A stretch of DNA of 64,000 nucleotides from Salirhabdus salicampi (lineage in GTDB: Bacteria > Bacillota > Bacilli > Bacillales > Alkalibacillaceae). A program made the position numbers and the translations under genes. The notes beneath the pieces are model-generated. The model ran no database searches, was not told the DNA's origin, and saw only the letters and a program-made list of their open reading frames with translations. Positions 9,416-17,932 of this stretch are shown piece after piece. The number at the start of each line of letters is the position of its first letter. Position 1 is the first letter of the stretch. The stretch spans positions 215,065-279,064 of the forward strand of contig NZ_JANBWE010000004.1 in the NCBI RefSeq assembly GCF_024259515.1. The letters run 5' to 3'.

Positions 9416-9772
9416 ATGGTTGTAAACATTACAGATAATGCAAGTTTACAGATTAAAGATATGATGGTAGATGAGGATATTGAAAAAGTTCACCTTCGCT
9501 TTGGGGTAAAGGGTGGAGGTTGCAGTGGCTTATCCTATTCTATGGGCTTTGATTACGATGTTGACGACAAAGATATGACTTTTACATCTAACGAAATACC
9601 AGTTGTTGTGAGAAAAGAAGATGTCCCTTTAATTGATGGCACAACAATTGATTTTAAACAAAATATGATGGGTGGCGGATTCACAATTGATAATCCGAAT
9701 GCGATTATATCTTGTGGGTGTGGAACATCATTTAAAACGGCGACAAATGAAGGAACTCCGGAAAATTGTTAA
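9416..9772 (+). CDS. yutM: HesB/IscA-type iron-sulfur carrier YutM
   Basis: A-type Fe-S carrier of 118 residues. The three cluster ligands are visible: C36 in GGGCSGLSY and C100/C102 in SCGCGTSF near the C-terminus, plus a terminal cysteine at 118. Such proteins accept clusters from scaffolds and pass them to targets; in B. subtilis the homologue is sometimes called ErpA/SufA-like. ATG 9416 lies nine bases after AGGAGG; the ATG at 9407 touches it. Followed by a terminator. Confidence 0.92.
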   Translation: MVVNITDNASLQIKDMMVDEDIEKVHLRFGVKGGGCSGLSYSMGFDYDVDDKDMTFTSNEIPVVVRKEDVPLIDGTTIDFKQNMMGGGFTIDNPNAIISCGCGTSFKTATNEGTPENC

Positions 9773-9790
9773 TGAGAAGTTAAGATAATG

Positions 9791-9823
9791 GCCTTTTTAG
9801 CCAAACGCTAAAAAGGCTTTTTT
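9791..9823 (+). terminator. Terminator after yutM
   Basis: GCCTTTTTAGC and GCTAAAAAGGC form an 11-bp stem with a CAAAC loop, followed by six T. Confidence 0.9.
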
Positions 9824-9949
9824 ATTTAAACTCAATGTAGCATGATGGAGGTTTATATATAACCTAATGAAAATGCTCTTTACTTGATGTGAACGTCTTT
9901 TTCATTAAAAGAAATAAGCGCTCATATCAAAAGAAACTTATTAATATTA

Positions 9950-9978
9950 AAAAAAAGTAGCCGAACGGCTACTTTTTT
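9950..9978 (-). terminator. Terminator of yumC (usable in both directions)
   Basis: AAAAGTAGCC-GAAC-GGCTACTTTT hairpin with an A-run on the left, which is a U-run on the minus strand, and a T-run on the right. The stretch 9824-9949 between the two terminators shows no gene. Confidence 0.85.
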
Positions 9979-9985
9979 ATATCGA

Positions 9986-10975
9986 TTATTCTGAAAATAA
10001 GCTTGTTGAATGTTTTGGTTGAACTTTTGCGTCTGGGTCTATATAGGCTTTCGCGTTATTCACTGCCGTTGGGCCTTCACCAAAACCAGAAGCTATAAGT
10101 TTTACCTTGCCAGGATATGTACAAATGTCACCTGCACCATAAATGCCCGGGATGTTTGTTTCCATTTTCGAATTTACGACAATACTATTCTTTTCAATTT
10201 CAAGTCCCCATTCTTTAATAGGACCGAGTGATGAAACGAAGCCGTAATTAACAATAACTGCATCAACGTCAACAGTTAACGTTTCGTCACCTTTTGCAGC
10301 TTTTAACACAACTTGTTTAATTTCATCATCACCAATTAATTCAACTGGAACATATGGAGTTTTAATATCAACAGAGGAAGACTTTAATTGTTCTACACTA
10401 TGTTCATGGGCTCTAAATTTATCACGACGGTGAACTAACGTAACTTGTTCGGCTATTGGTTCTAGCATAAGGGACCAATCCACAGCTGAATCGCCACCAC
10501 CACAAATGACTACTTTCTTTCCCTTAAATTCATCCATGTTTTGTACGTGATAATGTAAATTCTTTCCTTCAAATTGCTCTACATTATCCAGCTTAAGCTT
10601 ACGTGGTTGAAATGCACCATTTCCGGCAGTTATAATGACCGCCTTAGAGAAATGTTCTTCCTTACTTGTTATTAACTTAAACGTACCGTCCTCCAGTTTT
10701 TCAATCGTTTCTACCGATTGCTCTAATGAAATAGCTGGGTCAAACTGGCCTGCCTGTTCCATTAAGTTATCAACTAATTCTTGAGCACGAACTTTTGGAA
10801 AACCGGCTACATCGTATATATACTTCTCAGGATAAAGGGCCGATAGCTGTCCTCCAATATGGGGCAGACTTTCGATTATTTTGACACTGGCTTGACGCAT
10901 ACCACCATAAAATGCCGTGAATAATCCTACTGGACCTGCACCGATTATTGTAATGTCATATACTTTATTCGTCAT
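9986..10975 (-). CDS. yumC: Ferredoxin/flavodoxin--NADP+ reductase YumC
   Basis: Thioredoxin-reductase-like flavoprotein of 329 residues that lacks the redox-active C-x-x-C of true thioredoxin reductases. FAD motif I-I-G-A-G-P-V-G is at 10-17, the NADP motif [10 protein letters not shown] in the middle, and [14 protein letters not shown] FAD binding ([10 protein letters not shown]) near residue 280. The C-terminus TSLF is typical for the YumC class, which passes electrons from NADPH to ferredoxin and flavodoxin. ATG 10975 is preferred because GGGGGA lies 6-7 bases upstream; ATG 10981 lies too close. Divergent from ndh. Confidence 0.92.
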   Translation of the reverse strand: MTNKVYDITIIGAGPVGLFTAFYGGMRQASVKIIESLPHIGGQLSALYPEKYIYDVAGFPKVRAQELVDNLMEQAGQFDPAISLEQSVETIEKLEDGTFKLITSKEEHFSKAVIITAGNGAFQPRKLKLDNVEQFEGKNLHYHVQNMDEFKGKKVVICGGGDSAVDWSLMLEPIAEQVTLVHRRDKFRAHEHSVEQLKSSSVDIKTPYVPVELIGDDEIKQVVLKAAKGDETLTVDVDAVIVNYGFVSSLGPIKEWGLEIEKNSIVVNSKMETNIPGIYGAGDICTYPGKVKLIASGFGEGPTAVNNAKAYIDPDAKVQPKHSTSLFSE

Positions 10976-11237
10976 AATCATTCCCCCATTTCTTAAAATA
11001 CTTATACATATAATACATCACCTCTCCTATTTTAGCATATTCGAAGACATTTATGTTTTAATTGAAAATATATTTTCTAATTAATTCGAATAATTGGAAT
11101 AGTAAGAAAGATTTGAAATGAATTTAAAGGGTTGAAATATAAAATAAAAAGTTCTATGATTGTCATTAGGTAATACATTTTTAACGATTTTGTGACATTT
11201 TCATCATTTATAGAAATTATTTTTTTTATGCTTATGT

Positions 11238-11255
11238 TCGTGAATTATGTCACAA
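11238..11255 (+). promoter_or_regulatory. Candidate Rex operator upstream of ndh
   Basis: The 18 bases TCGTGAATTATGTCACAA match the Rex consensus TTGTGAA-N4-TTCACAA at all but two of the fourteen specified positions. Rex is the NADH/NAD+-sensing repressor that controls ndh in B. subtilis. The site lies 63 bases before the ndh start, in a 340-base AT-rich divergent region (10976-11317) that otherwise shows no gene. I could not identify a clear promoter pair. Confidence 0.75.
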
Positions 11256-11317
11256 GCAAATGATTTTAGCGTTCATGCACACGCTATAAACAAAATTGAT
11301 AAATGGAAGTGATGATA

Positions 11318-12538
11318 ATGAGGAAGCCAAGAGTTGTCATTTTAGGTGCAGGCTACGGCGGTATGATGACTACAACCCGCCTACAAAAAACACTCGGAAC
11401 GAACGAAGTTGACATCACGCTTGTAAACAAACATGACTATCACTATCAAACAACATGGTTACACGAAAATTCAGCAGGTACAATCCACCATGACCAGACA
11501 CGTATTCCGATTAAGGATGTAGTGGATTTTAACAAAGTTAATTTTGTACAAGATACTGTCGTATCAATTGATCCTGATAATAAGAAGGTTCAGCTCGAAG
11601 ATGGAGAATTAGAGTATGACTACCTTGTTGTAGGACTAGGCTTCGAAACAGCTACTTTTGGTATTAAAGGTATTGAAGAGCATGCCTTTACAATCCAAAA
11701 CATTAACAGTGCTCGACTTATCCGTGACCATATTGAATATAACTTCGCTAGATATAACAATGAACCTGAAGACCGCCCTGAATTAATTACGATTGCGGTA
11801 GGTGGTGCTGGTTTTACTGGGATTGAATTTGTAGGGGAAATGGCTAATCGTGTTCCAGAACTATGTAAAGAGTACGATGTTGATCCGGACAAAGTACGTA
11901 TCATTAATGTAGAGGCTGGTCCATCAGCATTGGCTGGATTTGATTCCGAACTTGTTGACTATGCGGTTAAGCGTCTAGAGGCTAAAGGCGTAGAATTTAT
12001 GCTTAGTACAATGATAAAAGAAGTAACACCTGAAGGAATCCTTGTTGAGAGAGATGGAGAACAGGAACTCATTAAAACAAATAACTTCGTATGGGCTGCT
12101 GGTGTTAGAGGTAGTACGATTGTAGAAAAATCAGGGTTTGAAGTAAATCGTGGACGAGTTCCAGTTCGCCCTGACCTTCGTGCACCGAACTATGACGATG
12201 TTATTATCGTTGGTGATTGTGCGTTAATTATGAATGAAGAAACGGAACGCCCATATCCACCGACTGCACAAATTGCGATTCAAATGTCCTACGTAGCATC
12301 AGATAACATTAAGGCATTAGTGCGGGGGAGCAATGAACTAAAACACTTCAAACCTGAGATTTTAGGTACAGTTGCATCTATCGGTGAAGGAGATGCGATT
12401 GGCGTTATTTTCGGTAAGAGGAAACTATTCGGTTGGACAGCTTCTGTAATGAAGAAAGTGATTGATAACCGTTACCTACTTAAGCTAGGTGGAGTTGGAC
12501 TATTACTGAAAAAAGGTAAATTTAATATCTTTAAATAA
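11318..12538 (+). CDS. ndh: Type II NADH dehydrogenase
   Basis: Non-proton-pumping NADH:quinone oxidoreductase of 406 residues, a membrane-associated flavoprotein that feeds electrons into menaquinone. The FAD motif G-A-G-Y-G-G is at 10-15, and the second nucleotide site ([10 protein letters not shown]) is near residue 165. VGDCAL and the conserved [10 protein letters not shown] quinone-site segment follow. The C-terminal basic, hydrophobic tail (LLLKKGKF) probably anchors it to the membrane. The start with MRKPRVV at 11318 follows GGAAGTGA; the GTG/ATG codons upstream add only five residues. Overall it resembles B. subtilis Ndh (YjlD) rather than YumB, and the Rex-like operator upstream agrees with that. 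Confidence 0.92.
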   Translation: MRKPRVVILGAGYGGMMTTTRLQKTLGTNEVDITLVNKHDYHYQTTWLHENSAGTIHHDQTRIPIKDVVDFNKVNFVQDTVVSIDPDNKKVQLEDGELEYDYLVVGLGFETATFGIKGIEEHAFTIQNINSARLIRDHIEYNFARYNNEPEDRPELITIAVGGAGFTGIEFVGEMANRVPELCKEYDVDPDKVRIINVEAGPSALAGFDSELVDYAVKRLEAKGVEFMLSTMIKEVTPEGILVERDGEQELIKTNNFVWAAGVRGSTIVEKSGFEVNRGRVPVRPDLRAPNYDDVIIVGDCALIMNEETERPYPPTAQIAIQMSYVASDNIKALVRGSNELKHFKPEILGTVASIGEGDAIGVIFGKRKLFGWTASVMKKVIDNRYLLKLGGVGLLLKKGKFNIFK

Positions 12539-12554
12539 TTTGTACGATTAAGAT

Positions 12555-12590
12555 AAAAGCAAAGGCGGTAAGTCTGCCTTTGCTTTTTTT
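12555..12590 (+). terminator. Terminator after ndh
   Basis: AAAAGCAAAGGC and GCCTTTGCTTTT form a 12-bp stem around GGTAAGTCT, followed by T. Confidence 0.9.
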
Positions 12591-12646
12591 GTATAGTATT
12601 ATAAAATAGGCTTTGGACTGAAGTTGGAAGTTAGGGGGGAAATGCC

Positions 12647-12964
12647 TTGAATATATTGCATTTGTTTGTAGGGACGATTTTATATTTCGTCTTATTTTTT
12701 GGAATAGCCTTTTTACTTAATATGCTACTACGTCAAACATGGATTATGGCCTTTTTTTATCCCATTATCGTAATCGGCATCGTTGATAATTTTCCCTTTG
12801 GAAAATATTTTACGGATCCAGGTTGGGCATTCCCAGAGTTATGGTTACAAGTGGTAAGGCTAGAATTATTAGATATCGTCTTTTTAACAGCTGGTTTTGT
12901 CGGTACAATTGTATCCGGAATTGTGATCAAGACCCTTCGAGCAAACGGATATCAAATGTTCTAA
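12647..12964 (+). CDS. yuiB: Membrane protein YuiB
   Basis: Protein of 105 residues of the YuiB family, with three hydrophobic segments (about 5-27, 32-48 and 72-95), so an integral membrane protein. The start is TTG 12647, six bases after AGGGGGGA; the ATG at 12642 stops after two codons. Function unknown. Its position between an NADH dehydrogenase and yuiC matches B. subtilis. Confidence 0.8.
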   Translation: MNILHLFVGTILYFVLFFGIAFLLNMLLRQTWIMAFFYPIIVIGIVDNFPFGKYFTDPGWAFPELWLQVVRLELLDIVFLTAGFVGTIVSGIVIKTLRANGYQMF

Positions 12965-12989
12965 CATATTAATCTTTTTAAAAGCTTTA

Positions 12990-13018
12990 TTGTGTAAAAA
13001 ATGTATAAAAGCTATTAT
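12990..13018 (+). promoter_or_regulatory. Possible sigma-A promoter of yuiC
   Basis: TTGTGT (12990-12995) and TATTAT (13013-13018), 17 bases apart, lie 36 bases before the chosen yuiC start. The -35 element is weak. Confidence 0.5.
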
Positions 13019-13053
13019 TAATGGACAGGATGACACCGAGAGAGGTGTTATCG

Positions 13054-13743
13054 ATGGAGATTTTTAGGGCTGTAATTTACAGCATATTTATTATGGGGGC
13101 TGTCTTTACAACCTATTCTTCAATGTCCAACATAACCGCAAGTGACTTAAAAGTTTGGGTAGAAGAGAAAAAAACTACAGAAATTGAACACCCATCCATA
13201 CAAGTAAACGAGTATAATCCGAAAGAGACGAACTTACAGCTAAAATCATTAAACACTGAAAATGTAGAAGCAAGATACGTATCTGGTGATGAAGTGGATT
13301 TGACATTAGAAGAATATATTGATGTATCCCAATATCCCTCCCAAAGGGTAGTAGCCACAGGATATACAGCTGGACCAGAATCAACTGGGAAGGGTCCAGA
13401 CCACCCACAATACGGAATTACGTTTTCAGGGGTAGAGGTTCGACGTGATTTATACTCAACGATTGCAGCTGATTTAAACGTATTTCCAATAGGAACCATT
13501 CTGTTTATTCCAGGTTATGGATACGGAGTAGTTGCGGATAAAGGTGGTGCAATTAAAGGAAATAAAATTGACCTTTATTATGAAACGGTTGACGCTGTAT
13601 ACGAAGAATGGGGTAAGCAAGAAGTTGAGGTATACATTATCGAAAAAGGTAATGGGTCACTAACTACAGAAGTATTAGATGAATTAAATGAAGATGAAAC
13701 AATGCAGGTTTTTCGTGAACAAATTCAAAAAGCTAAGGAATAA
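13054..13743 (+). CDS. yuiC: 3D-domain cell wall protein YuiC
   Basis: Exported protein of 229 residues. An N-terminal hydrophobic segment (about 2-25) is a signal or anchor. The C-terminal 3D domain (about 100-205) has the three aspartates that name it: [18 protein letters not shown] and K-I-D-L-Y-Y. In B. subtilis, YuiC is a muralytic lytic-transglycosylase-type enzyme of the Sps group related to resuscitation factors; the same activity is expected here. I start it at ATG 13054, 7-8 bases after AGAGGTG; the ATG at 13021 has no ribosome binding site. Confidence 0.85.
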   Translation: MEIFRAVIYSIFIMGAVFTTYSSMSNITASDLKVWVEEKKTTEIEHPSIQVNEYNPKETNLQLKSLNTENVEARYVSGDEVDLTLEEYIDVSQYPSQRVVATGYTAGPESTGKGPDHPQYGITFSGVEVRRDLYSTIAADLNVFPIGTILFIPGYGYGVVADKGGAIKGNKIDLYYETVDAVYEEWGKQEVEVYIIEKGNGSLTTEVLDELNEDETMQVFREQIQKAKE

Positions 13744-13759
13744 TTGATGTTTATAGTGT

Positions 13760-13799
13760 TAGCACATGAATGGGTAATACATTCATGTGCTTTATTTTT
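13760..13799 (+). terminator. Terminator after yuiC
   Basis: AGCACATGAATG and CATTCATGTGCT form a 12-bp stem followed by TTATTTTT. Confidence 0.85.
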
Positions 13800-13830
13800 G
13801 ATCACTATAATTTTAACATTGAACGAAACT

Positions 13831-13862
13831 AAAGAAAAAACCACCTTTCAAAGTGGTTTTAT
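13831..13862 (-). terminator. Terminator of bioY
   Basis: AAAACCAC-CTTTCAAA-GTGGTTTT hairpin directly after the bioY stop; on the minus strand it runs into a U-rich tract (A-run at 13832-13840). Confidence 0.8.
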
Positions 13863-13863
13863 T

Positions 13864-14484
13864 TTATGATCTAACTGTAGATGACTGTAAAGGAGTACGA
13901 ACCCTACTTACAAGTGCTACTGCTAATGATGCGGCAAAAAATGTTAGAGCAAAATCTTTAATAAAGAACGGCACCATTCCTAACCATACTGCCGTATAGG
14001 ATGCTTCTACTCCAATCCAGCCGATTAATGCAACATATAAAAAGTTTGTACCAATCATATAATTTGCCATTAGACCAGCTAAAGAAGCAAGGAAATATGT
14101 AGGAAACGGAGACAATCGTTGGCTTTTTTCAACAACCCATCCTGCAAACCAAGCGACGAAAATAAATGAGAGTAAAAATCCTCCAGTTCCAGTAGCGAAT
14201 GTACTAATTCCTGCTTTCATTTCGGCAAATACTGGAATACCTGCTGCGCCAACACAAAGGTATACAAGCATCGAAAAGGACCCGAGACGTTTTCCTAACA
14301 TTAAGCCTGCCAGAGTAGCAAAGAAAGTTTGTAAAGATATGGGGACACTTGCGCCACCGATTGACACTTTTAAGAAAGGTAACCAGATGGCGATATTAGC
14401 CCCAATGGCCATCAATCCTACAAAAAGGGCCCCCATCGTTAATTCAACTGTTTTAAAACCTTGTCTTTGATTTGAATATGTCAC
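13864..14484 (-). CDS. bioY: Biotin transporter S component BioY
   Basis: ECF-type biotin-binding membrane protein of 206 residues with about six hydrophobic segments. The BioY signature is visible: G-A-N-I-A-I-W-L-P near the start, V-P-I-S-L-Q-T-F-F-A (about 47-56), and the F-A-T-G-T-G-G-F-L-L region near 95. It takes up biotin alone or with a shared energising module (EcfA/A'/T), which is not in this window. Start GTG 14484 follows GGAGGTG; the ATG overlapping it stops immediately. A BirA-type operator lies upstream, so biotin sufficiency probably represses it. Confidence 0.92.
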   Translation of the reverse strand: MTYSNQRQGFKTVELTMGALFVGLMAIGANIAIWLPFLKVSIGGASVPISLQTFFATLAGLMLGKRLGSFSMLVYLCVGAAGIPVFAEMKAGISTFATGTGGFLLSFIFVAWFAGWVVEKSQRLSPFPTYFLASLAGLMANYMIGTNFLYVALIGWIGVEASYTAVWLGMVPFFIKDFALTFFAASLAVALVSRVRTPLQSSTVRS

Positions 14485-14526
14485 ATTCCCACCTCCTATA
14501 TCAAATCTTAAGGGGGGAATCTTTTA

Positions 14527-14557
14527 TTGTCAACCATTTTTGTGCAATGGTTAACAA
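14527..14557 (-). promoter_or_regulatory. Candidate BirA (biotin) operator of bioY
   Basis: TTGTCAACC (14527-14535) and GGTTAACAA (14549-14557) form an inverted repeat, 8 of 9 positions complementary, separated by 13 bases. This fits the BirA operator of Firmicutes (TGTWAACC, about 14 bases, GGTTAACA). It is 43 bases upstream of the bioY start. Confidence 0.8.
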
Positions 14558-14571
14558 TTGTTAGGGGGACG

Positions 14572-14907
14572 TTACCAATGGATAGACATCTCTAATTTGC
14601 AGCAATCAATATCCGCTGTTTTCGCCAATAATGTTAGGTGAAGATTGTCAGGGTTAAACGTAATATTTACTGGATGTTTAAGACCTGTATTTTCAATCAT
14701 CTGTTTAACTTTATCATATTCAGATTTTTGAGCAGCAGACATAACATCGTGGGCAAACTGTTTTGATTCTGCAAATCGATCTACAATTTTTTTAGCATCA
14801 ACCATAAGGGATTGAAAGACAACAGCCGATTCTGTAAATTGGGTAGTATCAACATCAGGAAACGTTCGGGAGTTTAAGTATGGGACAACATAGTGGTTGT
14901 TTTCCAT
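14572..14907 (-). CDS. Uncharacterised small protein, possibly YuzC-like
   Basis: Protein of 111 residues: N-terminal YVVPYLNSRTFPDVDTTQF, a helical middle with lysine- and glutamine-rich stretches (about 35-70), and a C-terminal beta-rich stretch ending in LEMSIHW. No signal peptide, no membrane segment and no recognised catalytic motif. It may correspond to a small Bacillus sporulation-related protein (YuzC type), but that is from memory and uncertain. A good ribosome binding site, GGAGGTGA, lies nine bases before the ATG. Same strand as bioY and just upstream of the bioY operator. Confidence 0.65.
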   Translation of the reverse strand: MENNHYVVPYLNSRTFPDVDTTQFTESAVVFQSLMVDAKKIVDRFAESKQFAHDVMSAAQKSEYDKVKQMIENTGLKHPVNITFNPDNLHLTLLAKTADIDCCKLEMSIHW

Positions 14908-14964
14908 TTTCTACAATCACCTCCATGTTGTCATCATATGAGTGGAAGTACTCTTCGTGAGTAT

Positions 14965-15002
14965 GAAAAAAGTTCTGAATGGAAGGATTCAGAACTTTTT
15001 TA
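14965..15002. terminator. Terminator after deoD (symmetrical)
   Basis: AAAAAAGTTCTGAAT and ATTCAGAACTTTTTT flank a short loop. On the minus strand it follows the deoD stop by three bases and ends in a U-run. Confidence 0.9.
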
Positions 15003-15004
15003 GC

Positions 15005-15712
15005 TTATTGAATAGCAGCGTCTAATGCGACATGGATCATATCATTAAATGTCGTTTGTCGTTCTTGTGCCGTCGTTTCTTCCCCAGTTAGTACGTGGTC
15101 ACTTACAGTAAGCACAGATAATGCTTTGCGGTTGAATTTCGCAGCTAATGTGTATAGTGCTGTCGTTTCCATCTCAACAGCTAATACATTGTACTTGGCG
15201 AGAAGTTCAAATAACTCCATCGCATTGTCTCGATAAAAGCTATCACTTGTGAACACATTTCCTACTCGTAAATTTAGACCTTTGTCTTCACCGGCTTTAT
15301 AAGCTTTATGCAATAGGTCAAAGTCAGCAGTCGGCGCATAGTCAATGCCCTGGAACGTCATACGATTCATCTGGGAGTCTGTAGATGAAGTGGATGCTAA
15401 AATTACGTCACGTACTTTTACATCTTTTTGTAGAGCTCCACATGAACCTACTCGAATTAATGTTTGTACATCATATTCTTGAATCAGTTCATTAACATAA
15501 ATCGATATTGAAGGAACACCCATTCCAGTTCCTTGGACAGAAATTTTCTCTCCTTTATATGTCCCGGTGTAACCGTACATGCCTCTTACTTCATTATATT
15601 GCTGAACATCTTCTAAAAAGTTTTCTGCTATATATTTTGCGCGAAGGGGATCACCTGGTAGTAAAATCTTGTCTGCGATATCTTCTTTTTTTGCTCCGAT
15701 ATGTACACTCAT
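15005..15712 (-). CDS. deoD: Purine nucleoside phosphorylase DeoD
   Basis: Hexameric-type purine nucleoside phosphorylase of 235 residues, which cleaves purine (deoxy)nucleosides with phosphate. [13 protein letters not shown] (18-30) with the phosphate-binding R24, RVGSCGAL (about 87-94), the substrate-binding VEMETTALY (about 178-186) and V-S-D-H (about 202-205), with the catalytic aspartate, are in place. AAGGAGG precedes the ATG. It ends at its own terminator. Confidence 0.95.
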   Translation of the reverse strand: MSVHIGAKKEDIADKILLPGDPLRAKYIAENFLEDVQQYNEVRGMYGYTGTYKGEKISVQGTGMGVPSISIYVNELIQEYDVQTLIRVGSCGALQKDVKVRDVILASTSSTDSQMNRMTFQGIDYAPTADFDLLHKAYKAGEDKGLNLRVGNVFTSDSFYRDNAMELFELLAKYNVLAVEMETTALYTLAAKFNRKALSVLTVSDHVLTGEETTAQERQTTFNDMIHVALDAAIQ

Positions 15713-15881
15713 AAATACAACCTCCTTGTCAGTTTATTAATCAGAATTAAGTTACCATAAGTTTTAGCGAAAAACAAACGAACGTCCATGACAAAAAGAT
15801 AACATTGAAGTTTTCATTTGGGTAACCTATACTACAAGAAGTAAAAAGACCCTTAATAATCAATGGAAGGAGTAATTTTTC

Positions 15882-16373
15882 ATGAACGTATCAGTTTCAA
15901 AATTGCCGGGTATTGGTCAGAAAATTACGTTTGAGACGGCAGAAGATAATATGCTCGTTTTAATCGTTCACCATACAGGTAAACGTGAACTTTATTTTTT
16001 TGAGGATGCAGATAGTGATGAAGCGGATTTTGCAATGGATTTAACTGCTGATGAAACGAGAGAGCTAGGGGCTCAACTTTTAGGTGCAACTTATCAGCCG
16101 GTTGACGTCGATAAAGTAAAACTGTTAAAAAGTCAAATTATTGTCGATTGGGTTGAAGTGAAGACGAATTCCCCTTTTACAAATAAAACAATAGAAGAAG
16201 CCGAGATCCGGAATAAAACAGGAGCAACGGTTATGGGAGTCGTAAAGGGGGACGAAACAATTGCTGTTCCTGATGCCGATACAGTGCTCAATCCTGGTGA
16301 TGTTTTAATGGTAATGGGAAAAAAAGAACATGTTGACAACTTTGAATCATTGTGTAAGGGAGAGGAAGGGTAA
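15882..16373 (+). CDS. khtT: K+/H+ antiporter regulatory subunit KhtT
   Basis: Cytosolic regulatory subunit of 163 residues. It has an N-terminal domain with V-S-V-S-K-L-P-G-I-G-Q-K at the start and a C-terminal RCK_C (TrkA_C) domain (about 80-158) ending in LNPGDVLMVMGKKE. In B. subtilis, KhtT (YhaT) controls KhtU and binds c-di-AMP. Its ATG follows AAGGAG, and khtU starts two bases after its stop, so the pair is one transcript. The small khtS gene that precedes khtT in B. subtilis is not present here. Confidence 0.9.
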   Translation: MNVSVSKLPGIGQKITFETAEDNMLVLIVHHTGKRELYFFEDADSDEADFAMDLTADETRELGAQLLGATYQPVDVDKVKLLKSQIIVDWVEVKTNSPFTNKTIEEAEIRNKTGATVMGVVKGDETIAVPDADTVLNPGDVLMVMGKKEHVDNFESLCKGEEG

Positions 16374-16375
16374 AC

Positions 16376-17557
16376 GTGCACATAGACATTCCGAGTCTAT
16401 TAGGAGCAGGAATCGTTTTAATCTTTATATTTTGGCTCGGTATTCTTAGTCTAAAAATAAAACTACCGAGTGTGATTCTGTATATTTTACTTGGAATTGT
16501 ATTATCTCAGGCTTTGTATCATAATGAAATCCTTCATTTTGCTGGGGAAATTGGAATTGTTCTTCTTTTCTTCCTTCTCGGATTAGAGTTTAGTGTTGCC
16601 CGCCTAGGTGGCATAGCGAAAAAAATTTGGAGTGCCGGTCTGTTAGATGTTGCTGTTAATTTTGGTTTTGTGATCTTATTATGTTGGCTTGTAGGAATGG
16701 ATGTTTACTCCTCCTTGTTAGTCGGTGGAGTTGCTTATGCTACAAGTTCTTCTATTACCGCAAAACTGTTAGATGATACAGGCCGAATGGCTAACCGGGA
16801 GACAGAGTTTATTTTGGCTCTTTTAATATTTGAAGATATAGTTGCTCCAATTATTATTGCCATATTAATGGCTTTAAGTTTAAGTGGGAATGTTTCGAGT
16901 ATTGACTTATTGTTCTTATTCGGAAAGATAGCAGTACTTGCGATCGGTGCCATTCTTCTAGGAAAGTTCCTGTTTAGTAAGCTAGGGAAATTTTTCGATA
17001 AAATTGACGACGAAGAGTTTAAATATGCTTTTTATATTGGGATCGCCCTTAGTTATGGAGGAGTTGCCTTGCTTCTAGGGTTATCTGAAGTGCTAGGTGC
17101 CTTTTTGGCTGGTATGATGCTGGCGGAAGTAAAACGCCTGGAGCCAATAGAGCACGCTGTTCATCCATTCAGGGATTTACTTTTACCTGCCTTCTTTATT
17201 TATTTTGGCACAACGGTTCAATTTGGAGAAGGGGTTCCCATGATGTTCTTTTTACTCATGTTACTCCTTTGGTCGCTAGTTGCGAAAATTGGTGTTGGAT
17301 ACTTCGGTGGGCAAATGTATGGTTTATCAAAACGTGTTTCGTTTCGCGCAGGTTTGTCTTTATGTGCAAGAGGGGAGTTTTCTGTAGTTATTGCGAGCTT
17401 AGCAGCGGGCACCATCAAAGTATTTGCAGGCATTTACATTATTACAGCTGCGTTTTTAGGAATGTTATTGTTTCAACAAGCACCAAAGCTTACCAATCTT
17501 ATTTTCGGAAAGCCAAAACGAAAAAAACAAGAGAACCTACGTGTTCCAGGTACTTAA
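16376..17557 (+). CDS. khtU: K+/H+ antiporter KhtU
   Basis: CPA2-family membrane antiporter of 393 residues with about twelve hydrophobic segments. Typical features are GLEFSV near residue 70, the discontinuous-helix region around AYATSSSITAKLL (about 121-133), and the ion-site segment ILALLIFEDIVAPII (about 145-159), with the conserved aspartate of this family. It should export K+ (and similar cations) in exchange for protons, gated by KhtT. The GTG start at 16376 follows GAGAGGAAGG. A short basic tail ends it. Confidence 0.92.
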   Translation: MHIDIPSLLGAGIVLIFIFWLGILSLKIKLPSVILYILLGIVLSQALYHNEILHFAGEIGIVLLFFLLGLEFSVARLGGIAKKIWSAGLLDVAVNFGFVILLCWLVGMDVYSSLLVGGVAYATSSSITAKLLDDTGRMANRETEFILALLIFEDIVAPIIIAILMALSLSGNVSSIDLLFLFGKIAVLAIGAILLGKFLFSKLGKFFDKIDDEEFKYAFYIGIALSYGGVALLLGLSEVLGAFLAGMMLAEVKRLEPIEHAVHPFRDLLLPAFFIYFGTTVQFGEGVPMMFFLLMLLLWSLVAKIGVGYFGGQMYGLSKRVSFRAGLSLCARGEFSVVIASLAAGTIKVFAGIYIITAAFLGMLLFQQAPKLTNLIFGKPKRKKQENLRVPGT

Positions 17558-17617
17558 GTCACTTCCTAGTAAAACGAATATTTGGTATAATCGTAGCGGA
17601 TAAGGATGTGATATAAA

Positions 17618-17818
17618 ATGATGGATTTTTTGTATTTTCCTCAAGATAAAACGGAATATATTCCATCTATATTTATGTTAGTTTTATTTACCATTGCAGC
17701 TATTCTTGTGATGAGAATTATTATAAAGGCGTCGAAACGTGAAGAAGAACAGTTTAAGAAACGCTACGAACATAAAATAGGGAAGATGAATAACGACGAT
17801 CATCCCCCAACTTCTTAA
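17618..17818 (+). CDS. Small single-pass membrane protein, unknown
   Basis: Sixty-six residues. One hydrophobic helix (about 15-38) is followed by a highly charged tail (KASKREEEQFKKRYEHK). ATG 17618 follows AAGGATGTGAT. It lies 60 bases after khtU and is followed by a terminator, so it may be co-transcribed with khtTU. I do not recognise the family. Confidence 0.6.
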   Translation: MMDFLYFPQDKTEYIPSIFMLVLFTIAAILVMRIIIKASKREEEQFKKRYEHKIGKMNNDDHPPTS

Positions 17819-17846
17819 AGGACCTGTTAAACACAGGTTCTTTTTA
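17814..17846 (+). terminator. Terminator after the khtTU cluster
   Basis: AAGGACCTGT-TAAAC-ACAGGTTCTT hairpin (one G-T pair) followed by TTT. Confidence 0.75.
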
Positions 17847-17932
17847 TATTTTAGGAAAAGTATCCCCGGTTTAAATTTTTCCATTTTGGGCAAAACTACG
17901 ACAGGAAATGAAAAAGGAAGGTTGTGGGTGCA

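Noticed and set aside
11190..11207. TTGTGACATTTTCATCAT as a second Rex site upstream of ndh
   Set aside because: Only the left half matches; the right half has several mismatches to TTCACAA.
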